DNA of 48,810 bases, taken from assembly GCA_020845455.1 (NCBI GenBank), contig JADLFO010000099.1, positions 1-48,810 of the forward strand, given 5' to 3'. The translations under genes were made by a program, and so were the position numbers. Under the pieces are notes generated by a model. That model was not told the DNA's origin. It did no database searches and was given only the letters and a program-made list of their open reading frames with translations. Positions 7,945 through 15,422 of this stretch are shown here, in pieces. This stretch comes from Caldilineaceae bacterium. Lineage in GTDB: Bacteria > Chloroflexota > Anaerolineae > Caldilineales > Caldilineaceae. The first letter of the stretch is position 1, and every line of letters begins with the position of its first letter.

Positions 7945-9012
7945 ATGGTGGCGACGACATTGAAGGTCGGCGTGATTGGGGTGGGGGGCATTGCGCGCAC
8001 GCATATGCCTGGCTGGGCTGCGTCGGAACACGCCGAGGTGGTGGCGGGCAGCGATATCAATCCGCTGGCGCTGGAGGAGTGGGGCCGGATGCATGGGGTG
8101 GCCAAACTGAGCACAGACCCGGCGGATCTCTTCCGCGACCCGGACATCGACATTATCGATATTTGCACGCCGAATATGTATCATGCGCCGCAGGCGATTG
8201 CGGCGTTGGAAGCGGGCAAGCATGTGATCTGCGAGAAGCCGTTGGCCCCGACGCCACGCGACATCCGCAAGATGATCGAGGCGCGCGATCAGTCTGGCAA
8301 GAAGTTGATGACGGCGCAGCATTTTCGTTTCAAGGGCAATTCGCAGGCCATGAAGCGTGAGATCGGGCGGGGGGTGTTGGGCGATATCTATCATGCGCGC
8401 AGTTGGATGCTGCGGCGCAACGGATTCCACCATACGCCGAGCTTTGTGCTGAAACAGCACAGCGGGGGCGGCCCGACCATCGATATTGGTGTACACGTCT
8501 TGGATCTCACGCTGTGGCTGATGGGCAACCCGACGCCCGCCGCGGTCAGTGGGGTGGCGATCGCGCCGCTGGCTCATTTGGAAGGGCAGTTTGCGGCGTG
8601 GCATAACCAACTGGCGCCCAAAGAGTGGGATGTCGAGGATTTTGCGGCGGCGTTTGTGCGTTTTGACAACGGCGCGACGCTGGTGTTGGAGGTGAGCTGG
8701 CTGCTGCATCACGATGTCGAAGGCGAAGACATGCAGATGTGGCTCTATGGCACGCAGGGCGGCTGTCATTGGCCGAAGTGCGAATTTCTGGAAACGGACT
8801 ATGCCACGCGCCAACTGAGCAACCGCACGCTGCGGCTGACCAAAGACAGGATGGAGCCGCACGCGCTGGAATGTGTGGAGTTTGCGCGCGCTGTGGCGGA
8901 GGGTGCGCCGTCGCCGGTGCCCGCCGAGGAATCGCTTCAGGTGTTGGCGATCTTGGACGGCATCTATCGCAGCCAGCGCGAGGGGCGCGAGGTGCGGATT
9001 GAGGCCGAGTAG
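7945..9012 (+). CDS. Gfo/Idh/MocA family oxidoreductase
   Basis: The 355-residue protein has an N-terminal Rossmann domain (GVGGIA, residues 12-17) and the family hallmark CEKPLA (Glu97, Lys98, Pro99). In the C-terminal half it carries the catalytic pair Asp180 and His184 (TIDIGVHVLD). These enzymes use NAD(P) to oxidise or reduce sugars, inositols or sugar derivatives. The frame is open upstream to a TTG at 7933, but AAGGAG (7936-7941) overlaps that reading. I therefore prefer ATG 7945, although its spacing of 3 bases is short and GTG 7948 is also possible. It is divergent from a ROK kinase, suggesting sugar use, and its stop is only 6 bases from the convergent methyltransferase gene. Confidence 0.85.
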   Translation: MVATTLKVGVIGVGGIARTHMPGWAASEHAEVVAGSDINPLALEEWGRMHGVAKLSTDPADLFRDPDIDIIDICTPNMYHAPQAIAALEAGKHVICEKPLAPTPRDIRKMIEARDQSGKKLMTAQHFRFKGNSQAMKREIGRGVLGDIYHARSWMLRRNGFHHTPSFVLKQHSGGGPTIDIGVHVLDLTLWLMGNPTPAAVSGVAIAPLAHLEGQFAAWHNQLAPKEWDVEDFAAAFVRFDNGATLVLEVSWLLHHDVEGEDMQMWLYGTQGGCHWPKCEFLETDYATRQLSNRTLRLTKDRMEPHALECVEFARAVAEGAPSPVPAEESLQVLAILDGIYRSQREGREVRIEAE

Positions 9013-9018
9013 GGGGGC

Positions 9019-9984
9019 TTATCCGGTATAGCGGCCCAAAAAGTCAAGCTGGTGGGCGATGTAGACCAGTTCACCGGCGTCGATCTGGGCATGACGGGCG
9101 GCGATCCAGGCGTCGAAGCGCTGCGGGTCTAGCTCAGGCGCATGGCGCAGCGCGCCGTGCATGGTATTGATGATAAAGTGCAGAAAGTAGGCCTCGTCGG
9201 CGGGGTAGGCGCGCCCGCGGGGGAAGACCACCCAGTCGGAGCTGCCGGCATCCAGAACTTGGATGCCGGTTTGCTTTAGGTTGCCGAAGAGGTGGCGGCC
9301 TGCGCGGCTGTCGCCGGAGGGCCGTCCGTCGACGATGCGCGCGTCCATAGTGGCGTGGTAGAGTTGTTCGATCTGGTCGTCGAACGGCGGGTCGATGGCG
9401 GGCTGGAGGATGGTGTCGCCGTCGAAGTTGATGGTGAGATAGACCAGCGCGCCGGGGCGCAGGATGGCAGTCAGGCGTTGCAGGGTTGAGGGGACATCCA
9501 CCAGGTCGATAAAGGCGTGCGCCACCAGCAGATCGACGGCGGGGGTTGGGCCGGCGTCGGCAAGAAAGGCGAAGAGGTCGTGGGCGTAGGTGAAGACGTC
9601 CACAGCGGGGATGGCCGGCGCGGCGATCTGGAAGGCGGCCAGTGGCGGCAGGGCCAAGGGGGAGGCGCTCGCGGCGGCGGTGGTCGTGCCGGAGCGTTGT
9701 TCCGCCCAAGCGGCCAAGCGGCGCGCCGCAGCCTGCATGTTGGTGGAGTCGGCGTCGAGCAGCAGATAGCGGCAGGCGGGCAGCAGATGTGCTTCCAACA
9801 CGCGTTCGACCATGGTGCCGATGCCCGCGCCGATTTCGAAGACGGTCAGGGGCGGGTTGAGGGGTGTGTAGGCGGCGAGGGCGCTGCGGAGGCTGTTCCA
9901 GACATGGCGGTTGAGGGCGCGGTCGTCGACGGTGCGCTTGGCTGAAAGATAGCGGGTGAAACTATATACGGCGGGCGTGGGCAT
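9019..9984 (-). CDS. Class I SAM-dependent methyltransferase
   Basis: This 321-residue protein has the SAM-binding motif I VFEIGAGIG (48-56) followed by an acidic residue at the end of strand 2 (Asp77, LLLDAD) and a post-motif stretch DLLVAHAFIDL. A methyltransferase core covers about residues 40-200. The C-terminal 120 residues are probably a substrate-binding extension. It is the last gene of the five-gene leftward operon starting with the GTP cyclohydrolase II fusion, 18 bases after the glycosyltransferase. That context suggests O- or N-methylation of a pterin- or pyrimidine-derived product, which is inference. The region is Ala/Thr/Pro-rich around residues 98-130. The start is supported by the close spacing and a weak AGGTAA. 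Confidence 0.78.
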   Translation of the reverse strand: MPTPAVYSFTRYLSAKRTVDDRALNRHVWNSLRSALAAYTPLNPPLTVFEIGAGIGTMVERVLEAHLLPACRYLLLDADSTNMQAAARRLAAWAEQRSGTTTAAASASPLALPPLAAFQIAAPAIPAVDVFTYAHDLFAFLADAGPTPAVDLLVAHAFIDLVDVPSTLQRLTAILRPGALVYLTINFDGDTILQPAIDPPFDDQIEQLYHATMDARIVDGRPSGDSRAGRHLFGNLKQTGIQVLDAGSSDWVVFPRGRAYPADEAYFLHFIINTMHGALRHAPELDPQRFDAWIAARHAQIDAGELVYIAHQLDFLGRYTG

Positions 9985-10002
9985 GGCGGTGGATTACCTG
10001 TA

Positions 10003-11082
10003 TCAAAGTTCGTGTAGCCAAGAAATAGCATGAGCCATCGACTCTTGCCAGGTGGGATGGCGTTCATAGCGCAGGCGGGCGTGATAGCCCAAGACGGCAA
10101 CCTGGGCACGGCTGTGCGCCAGCATGCCGAGATAGGCGGCCAGCGGCCCCTCGTCGCCCGGAGGCACAAGGTAGCCGGTGGCGCCTTGCGTCACGATTTC
10201 GTGGGCTGCGCCTGCGCTGGAGGCGATCACGGGCAGGCCAAAGGCCATGGCTTCAAGATAGGCGATACCAAAGCCTTCATAGGAGGGGACGGCCAGCAGG
10301 TCGGCGGCGCACCAGCGGCGGCGCAGCGCGGCGTCGTCCAGCGCGCCGTGCCAGATGAGGTTGCCGACCACCCCTCTGCGGGCGGCAAGCGCGGTCACGC
10401 GGTCGACATAGGCAGGGTCGATGCGGGTATTGCCGACGATCTGAAGCTGCCAGGAATAGGGCGGGAGCGCAGCCAGCGCCGCCACAAGGGTATGCAGCCC
10501 CTTGCGTGCGATGATGTTGCCGACAAACAAGACTTGAAGGCTTGCGGTCGAGGCGCTGCGCCGTGCAAGTAAGGTCAGCACCTCGGCGCGGCTGAGGGGC
10601 TGGACATGGTCTGCGGCAGGGTAGGCGACGACGCCGGGCACGGCGTGCCCCAAGAGTGCGGCGACCGTGGCGCGGGTGGTTTGGCTGTTGTAGATGCAGC
10701 CGTCCACCGTGGTGAGGTAGTCGCGTTCGACCGCCCGATAGAAGGGCAGCAGCGCGGGGGAATGGTCCTCCTGGCTGCGCAGGTGGTGGACGACGGCGAT
10801 GATGGGGCAGGGCAGCGTGCGGCGCAAGCGACGGTTCAGCCAGACGAGCGACGGGTGGTTTAGCTCGTCTTGGAGGAGGAGGTCGAGGCGTGCGGCGGCG
10901 ATGCGTGCGGCAAAGGCGGCGGCCCAGTTGTCGGTCAGGCGGGCGAGGTAGCTGCGCCAGGGCAGGCTGAAGATCATAACCTCCTGGTTTGTGGCGCGCA
11001 GGGCGCGCACCAACATGCGGTCATAGAGATAGCCGCCGGAGAGCGTATCGAGGCTGCCGTAGATCACCAGACCGACGCGCAT
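10003..11082 (-). CDS. GT4 family glycosyltransferase
   Basis: The 359-residue GT-B glycosyltransferase has a glycine-rich N-terminal loop (GSLDTLSGGYLYDR). Its donor-binding motifs are RKG (Lys194) and the E-x7-E signature EGFGIAYLE (Glu269 to Glu277) followed by GLPVIAS. GT4 enzymes are retaining transferases using nucleotide-sugars. It begins 16 bases after the PTPS-like gene and ends 18 bases before the methyltransferase, so it belongs to the same operon. In this setting it most likely glycosylates the operon's small-molecule product and not a polysaccharide, because no other polysaccharide gene is nearby. Acceptor and sugar are unknown. Confidence 0.82.
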   Translation of the reverse strand: MRVGLVIYGSLDTLSGGYLYDRMLVRALRATNQEVMIFSLPWRSYLARLTDNWAAAFAARIAAARLDLLLQDELNHPSLVWLNRRLRRTLPCPIIAVVHHLRSQEDHSPALLPFYRAVERDYLTTVDGCIYNSQTTRATVAALLGHAVPGVVAYPAADHVQPLSRAEVLTLLARRSASTASLQVLFVGNIIARKGLHTLVAALAALPPYSWQLQIVGNTRIDPAYVDRVTALAARRGVVGNLIWHGALDDAALRRRWCAADLLAVPSYEGFGIAYLEAMAFGLPVIASSAGAAHEIVTQGATGYLVPPGDEGPLAAYLGMLAHSRAQVAVLGYHARLRYERHPTWQESMAHAISWLHEL

Positions 11083-11098
11083 GGGCCAGATTTCTGGA

Positions 11099-11482
11099 TC
11101 AGGCGCGCAGGGCCATACGGTAGGCGGCCCAGGCGATCTGGTTCTCCCAAATGCGAATGATCATTGCTGTGAGGTTGGGGGCGCTGACCGTGCTTGCCAA
11201 CTGTTCGGCGGCGATGCGCGTGAAGTGTTCGATGCTGGGGTTCAGCCCGGCGAACTGGGGCAGATCGTTGAGCGTTTTGTCGCGATAGGCGGCGACGAAC
11301 GCGTCGAGGGTCTGCTCGACGTGGACGATGTCCACAAGATAGCCATGCCGGTCGAGGGCGTTGCCTTCAAGCTGGAGTTCCAGCACATAGTGATGCGAAT
11401 GCAGGCTGTTTTCCGCGCCCCAGTCGCCGCCGATCAGGAAGTGTTGGGCGACGAAGTCTCGTTGAACGGCTAGGGTATACAT
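11099..11482 (-). CDS. 6-pyruvoyltetrahydropterin synthase/QueD-like protein
   Basis: A 127-residue single-domain protein starting at ATG 11482; the frame stays open far upstream but the usual family length is about 120. Zinc ligands appear as His14 (FVAQHF), His28 and His30 (LHSHHY). The catalytic Cys of QueD and PTPS, four residues before the first His of HGH, is Glu24 here. The Asp-His pair (LDH) is replaced by DKT (RDKTLND). The C-terminal Glu survives in WENQIAW. Glu for Cys is also reported for PTPS-III proteins that make 6-hydroxymethyl-dihydropterin, but the HSH and DKT changes set this apart. It is third in the operon, 38 bases after the dehydrogenase, and probably acts on a GTP-derived pterin or pyrimidine. 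Confidence 0.75.
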   Translation of the reverse strand: MYTLAVQRDFVAQHFLIGGDWGAENSLHSHHYVLELQLEGNALDRHGYLVDIVHVEQTLDAFVAAYRDKTLNDLPQFAGLNPSIEHFTRIAAEQLASTVSAPNLTAMIIRIWENQIAWAAYRMALRA

Positions 11483-11520
11483 CGGGTGGGCCGGCTCCTT
11501 GGTATGAAAGATTCGGATTG

Positions 11521-12516
11521 CTAGTGGGTGAAGAGCACCTGGATGGCCTGATCCGGCTGCTGGTCGAGCAGACGATAGGCGGCGGGTGCTTGGTGGAGCG
11601 GCAGCCGGTGGGTGATCAGGGTCTGTACAGGCAGGCGCTGCAACTGCTGCCAGGCAACCGTGAAACGGCGGGCCTTGTCCCAACGGTTGCGCAAGTGGCC
11701 GCCGAGCGTGCTGACCTGGCTGCTGATGATCTGCACGCGGTTGCGATGGAAACTGCCGCCCAGCGGCAAGGCGACTTGCTTTTGGCCATACCAAGAGCCG
11801 ACGACGATGCGCGCGCCAAACCCGGCCATCTTCACCGCCGAGGCGAGCGCGGCAGGGTTGCCGGAGAGTTCGAGGATCAGGTCGGGGTCGAAAGCGGCGA
11901 GGGTGGCAAGTTCGTCGGGGGGCAAGGTATGTGATGCGCCGAGCGTGCGTGCGGCGCGCAATCTCTGCGTGTAGCCATCGACGGCGACAAGCTGTTCCAG
12001 CGGGAACTGCGCCAATAGCGCCGTCGCGAACAGCCCGACGACGCCCTGACCCAAAACGAGCGCGCGTTCGCCGATCAGGGGGCGCGCGTCCATGAGGAGG
12101 TTGACGGCGGTCTCCATGTTGGGCAGGAAGCAGGCCGTTTCGGCGGCGACGCCAACGGGCAGGGGGAAGAGGTCGTCGCCGCGCGCGAGGAAGTGGGTCG
12201 TGTGGGGCTGGAAGGAGAAGACCGTCTGCCCTAAGCGGTCGGCGGCTGCCTGGGGGCCGCAGGCGATCACCGTGCCCACCGCGGCGTAGCCATAGGCGAT
12301 CGGGTAGGAGATCGGGTTGCCTAGGCCGGTCAGCGTTGCATCGGCGGCCATGTCCGACGGGACCAGGCCGCGGTAGAAGAGCAGTTCGGTGCCCGCGCTG
12401 ATGGCCGAGGCCTGGGTCTTGACGAGGTATTGGTCTTGGCGCGGGGCGGGGATCGGCTCCTCGCGCACGGCTACCTGATAGGGCGCGTCGAAATAGACGG
12501 TCAACCGTGTGGACAT
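11521..12516 (-). CDS. Medium-chain dehydrogenase, BchC-like
   Basis: This 331-residue MDR-superfamily protein has a GroES-like N-terminal domain and a Rossmann domain (VLGQGVVGLFATALL). It resembles the BchC-like group, with ASAISAGTELLFYRG in place of the usual Cys-containing zinc loop and no structural four-Cys lobe. That points to a divergent zinc site or a zinc-free enzyme. It would oxidise or reduce an alcohol or carbonyl with NAD(P). Although BchC acts in bacteriochlorophyll synthesis, no other pigment gene is present, so a role in the pterin-type operon is more likely. Its start overlaps the stop of the GTP cyclohydrolase II fusion by one base (TAATG), implying coupled translation. 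Confidence 0.78.
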   Translation of the reverse strand: MSTRLTVYFDAPYQVAVREEPIPAPRQDQYLVKTQASAISAGTELLFYRGLVPSDMAADATLTGLGNPISYPIAYGYAAVGTVIACGPQAAADRLGQTVFSFQPHTTHFLARGDDLFPLPVGVAAETACFLPNMETAVNLLMDARPLIGERALVLGQGVVGLFATALLAQFPLEQLVAVDGYTQRLRAARTLGASHTLPPDELATLAAFDPDLILELSGNPAALASAVKMAGFGARIVVGSWYGQKQVALPLGGSFHRNRVQIISSQVSTLGGHLRNRWDKARRFTVAWQQLQRLPVQTLITHRLPLHQAPAAYRLLDQQPDQAIQVLFTH

Positions 12517-13925
12517 TAGGCGGGCGGTCGAGCGCCGGTAGGCGGGGGCGCGGGCTGGAGGGTTTGTCGTTCAGGATGGGGCAGCGCGCTCCAGACCATC
12601 ACATCTTGGCCTGCCTGGATGTAGGCCGGGTCGAGCAGATCGATGCTTGGCCCAACCAGCCCCGCCAAAGGGATGCGCCGTCCATCGACAAAACGAGGGG
12701 CAATGGTCAGCACGGCAAAGTGGGCCAGGCTGTGCGCCAGGAGGCTGCCGATGATGCGTGCGCCGCCCTCAACCATCACACTTTGGATACCGAGCCGGCC
12801 CAACTCGACGAGCAGCGCCTCTAAGTCGACCTGCCCTTCGGCGTTGGTGGGCAGCGCGAGCAGGCGCGCCCCGGCGTGCTGGAGATGCGTCGCGGCGGGT
12901 AGGAGGCCGTTGGTGTGTGCGCCCACATGGGCGATCCAGAGGCCTTTGGGGTGGGCCAGCAGGCGCGCCTGGGGTGGGCAACGCAGATGGCTGTCGACCA
13001 CGATGGGCTGGGGGTGGCTGCCTTCGACCAGGCGCACGGTCAACTGCGGGTCGTCGGCCAGCACTGTGCCGATCCCGACCAGAATGGCGTCATGGGCGGC
13101 ACGCAAGGCATGGGTCACGCGCAGCGACGTAGGGCCGCTGAGCGGCAGCGGACCGCCCTCCTGGGCGCCGACCGTCCCATCAAGCGACTGGGCATAGCTG
13201 AGGGTGACGAACGGCCGTCTGTGTTGTCGAAAATGGGCTGCGGCACGCTGGCGGAGTGATTCGATTTGGCCTGCGACCTGGCTGGGCAGCGCAACGTCGA
13301 GCGAGGCAGCGCCGTCAGCAAGCATGGGGAGGTTCAGCAGATGGCGCATGCGCTGCGCCTTGGTCGCCAGATAGGCGGCGTTGTCGCGGGTGACAGTCGG
13401 TTCCAACGCGATGCGGTTGACGATGACGATGCCCAGACCGGTGAGCCGGTCGATCTTGTCTGGGTTATTGGTCATCAAGCGGATGGAGCGCACTTCTAGG
13501 TCGCGCAACATGGCGGCAGCGGCGGAGTATTCCCGTTCGTCCGCTTGATGACCCAGCATCAGATTGGCGTCTACTGTGTCGTAGCCCTGGTCCTGCAAGT
13601 TGTAGGCGCGCAGCTTTTGCTCCAGCCCGATGCCCCGGCCCTCTTGGCGCAGATAGAGGATGATGCCCGCGCCCTCCTGGGCGATGAGGCGCATGGCGCG
13701 GTGCAACTGCTCACCGCAGTCGCAGCGCTGCGAGCCAAGCACGTCGCCGGTGAAACATTCAGAATGGACCCGTACCAGCACTCCGTCTTGGCCGGTCACA
13801 TCCCCCATCATGAGGGCAAGGTGCTCCTTTTGATTGCGCTCGTCGACATAGTGGCAGAGTTGGTACTCGCCTTCCGGTGTCGGGATGCGGGCGCAAATGG
13901 TGCGCCGGACAGGTGTTGGCTGCAT
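12516..13925 (-). CDS. GTP cyclohydrolase II fused to RibD-type reductase domain
   Basis: The 469-residue protein has two parts. Residues 8-205 are a complete GTP cyclohydrolase II: zinc ligands Cys57, Cys68 and Cys70 (CFTGDVLGSQRCDCG), then ILYLRQEGRGIGL with Tyr91, and TNNPDK. Residues 238-455 match the RibD C-terminal reductase (YAQSLDG; DAILVGIGTVLADDP; VMVEGGARI). There is no DHBP synthase (RibB) or deaminase domain. It would open GTP to a diaminopyrimidine ribosylamine phosphate and reduce the ribosyl group. A TTG 57 bases upstream also keeps the frame open, but ATG 13925 gives a normal GCH II N-terminus. It is the first gene of the operon; no good promoter or SD is visible upstream. 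Confidence 0.87.
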   Translation of the reverse strand: MQPTPVRRTICARIPTPEGEYQLCHYVDERNQKEHLALMMGDVTGQDGVLVRVHSECFTGDVLGSQRCDCGEQLHRAMRLIAQEGAGIILYLRQEGRGIGLEQKLRAYNLQDQGYDTVDANLMLGHQADEREYSAAAAMLRDLEVRSIRLMTNNPDKIDRLTGLGIVIVNRIALEPTVTRDNAAYLATKAQRMRHLLNLPMLADGAASLDVALPSQVAGQIESLRQRAAAHFRQHRRPFVTLSYAQSLDGTVGAQEGGPLPLSGPTSLRVTHALRAAHDAILVGIGTVLADDPQLTVRLVEGSHPQPIVVDSHLRCPPQARLLAHPKGLWIAHVGAHTNGLLPAATHLQHAGARLLALPTNAEGQVDLEALLVELGRLGIQSVMVEGGARIIGSLLAHSLAHFAVLTIAPRFVDGRRIPLAGLVGPSIDLLDPAYIQAGQDVMVWSALPHPERQTLQPAPPPTGARPPA

Positions 13926-13941
13926 AGATCGTAGCGTCTGG

Positions 13942-14258
13942 CTAGGTTTCGAAGCGAAGCGTGAGAATCTTCTTTCTGGCAAGTTCGACGTGGCGCTGCC
14001 CGTCTATCATGGGGAGCGGCGCTGCGACGACCTCGCCGTCGAAGTGGACCGGGATGACCCGGCTGAACGGCGCATGTTCGCCCCAATCAAAGCTCGCCCG
14101 CACCCGTTCATTCGTCGGGTTGTAGGCAGGGACTTCAGCCGGACTTTAGCCCCGCCGGCGACGGCGTGCAGTGACGCGCTCGGCGGCAAGGGCGCGCCTG
14201 TGCAGTGAAGTGTAACATTCTCTGCGCGGAGTTGCACATCGCGCAAACCGGCGGCCAT
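13942..14258 (-). pseudogene. Frameshifted C-terminal gene remnant (glycoside-hydrolase-like?)
   Basis: On the minus strand a protein-like stretch starts at 14258 (MAAGLRDVQLRAENVTLHC) and is good to about 14133. It then continues only after a -1 frame change, as VPAYNPTNERVRASFDWG through to ARKKILTLRFET and a TAG stop at 13942-13944. The downstream frame has an in-frame stop just before this join. The beta-rich pattern ending in an ILTLRF-like strand recalls C-terminal sandwich domains of GH38-type glycosidases, but this is a weak resemblance. Only about 105 residues remain, and the upstream isomerase leaves no room for an N-terminal part. So this is a truncated, frameshifted relic or, less likely, an assembly error. 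Confidence 0.4.
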
Positions 14259-14298
14259 GCCGCCTGCCTGAATCTAACCTGACTTGTTACAACCGTGC

Positions 14299-15288
14299 CT
14301 AGATGCCCAACACCTCGCGGCAGTAGCGAACGCTCTTTTCAAGCCGGCGCTGCTGTTCGACGGCCAGGGCGGCGCGCAGTTCGGGCGTCAGATCGCCCCA
14401 GTCGGCGGTCAGGGCAGGCTCTGTGTAGGGCCGCCCTGTATGCACAAGGGCGAGGAAACGGGCGAATTCGTGGGCGGGGGTGTCGGGATAGACGGACCAG
14501 AAGTCCGGGTCGAGGTAGTTGAGCACCTTGGGCGGCAGTGTGGTGATGATCTCGAGGGTGAAGTTGGTATTCGGACAGAGTTCTTGATAGCGGCGCGACC
14601 AGGCGGCGATGTCGACGGAGCCGTCGCCCATGGCGACCCATTGGGCCATGGCGCCGCTGGGGTGCGGCGAGACCGCGGTGTCACGGACATGGCTCATCAC
14701 GACGTAGGGGGCCAGGTGTTCCAGGGTCGTGAAAGGGCTTTCGGCGACCCAAAGCGGGTTGCCTGCGTCGATGCAGGCGCCCACATAGTCGGGGCCGGCC
14801 TGTTCGATCAGCGCGGCCAGTTCGCGGCCCTGCATGTCGCCGGCGTGGTTCTCGACGGCGATTTTGACGCCGCGCTCCAGGGCGAGGTCACGCACGGCGC
14901 GGCAGGTCTCGACGGTGGCGGCGATGTGGCCGGATAAGGGGAGCGCGGTGCGCCGGTCGGCGTTGGACCCCAGGAAGCAGCGCACGGCGGGAGAGCCGAC
15001 CTGGGCGGCGATCTCGATCATGCGCGCCAGTTGTTCGGCGGCGCTGCCGGCGCGGGCCTCGAAGGAGGTGGAGGTCGGGCAGATCGAGCGCATCCCCACT
15101 TCGATCTGCAGACCGAGGCGGTCGGCAGTCTGTTTCAGTTCGGCCAGGTAGCCGCTATCGAGCGGCCTAACGGGGTTGAGTTCGGAGAAATGCACCACGT
15201 CGACGCCGATGCGGTGGGCGTACTCTAGGTGTTGAAAGGGGTCCCAGTCATTAAAGCGCAGGCTAAACAGGTCGATCCCAAGTTTCAT
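14299..15288 (-). CDS. Sugar phosphate isomerase/epimerase (xylose-isomerase-like TIM barrel)
   Basis: A 329-residue single TIM-barrel protein of the AP-endonuclease-2 family. Likely metal ligands are Glu in IAVENHAGD, Asp in GACIDAGNP, His in SHVRDT and Glu in FTLEIITT. The family includes tagatose epimerases, L-xylulose-5-phosphate epimerase, inosose isomerase/dehydratase and hydroxypyruvate isomerase. It opens with MKLGIDLFSLRFNDWDP. It follows the MalG-type permease by 134 bases on the same strand and so may be the catabolic gene of the sugar importer operon. A second, only distantly similar TIM-barrel isomerase lies at 22409. Substrate not determined. Confidence 0.8.
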   Translation of the reverse strand: MKLGIDLFSLRFNDWDPFQHLEYAHRIGVDVVHFSELNPVRPLDSGYLAELKQTADRLGLQIEVGMRSICPTSTSFEARAGSAAEQLARMIEIAAQVGSPAVRCFLGSNADRRTALPLSGHIAATVETCRAVRDLALERGVKIAVENHAGDMQGRELAALIEQAGPDYVGACIDAGNPLWVAESPFTTLEHLAPYVVMSHVRDTAVSPHPSGAMAQWVAMGDGSVDIAAWSRRYQELCPNTNFTLEIITTLPPKVLNYLDPDFWSVYPDTPAHEFARFLALVHTGRPYTEPALTADWGDLTPELRAALAVEQQRRLEKSVRYCREVLGI

Positions 15289-15422
15289 GGAACTGTGCTT
15301 CTAGAGGCCCGCATAGGCCTGGTTGGATGGCAGGCTGCCGCTATGGTGGCGGCGTGGAATGGCTGAACGCGCAATCGGGCCGCCTATCTCGGCTGTCCCG
15401 CGTGGGCGGCCGGGCTGAAGAG

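Noticed and set aside
11521..12516. Bacteriochlorophyll gene bchC
   Set aside because: The resemblance is to the BchC-like MDR subgroup only; there is no other pigment synthesis gene in the window.
9019..13925. Ordinary riboflavin operon
   Set aside because: RibB, lumazine synthase, riboflavin synthase and the RibD deaminase are absent, while glycosyltransferase, methyltransferase and PTPS-like genes are present.
13885..14208. Plus-strand frame over the remnant region
   Set aside because: The translation shows no family-like pattern and overlaps the start of the GCH II fusion; the minus-strand joined reading looks far more protein-like.
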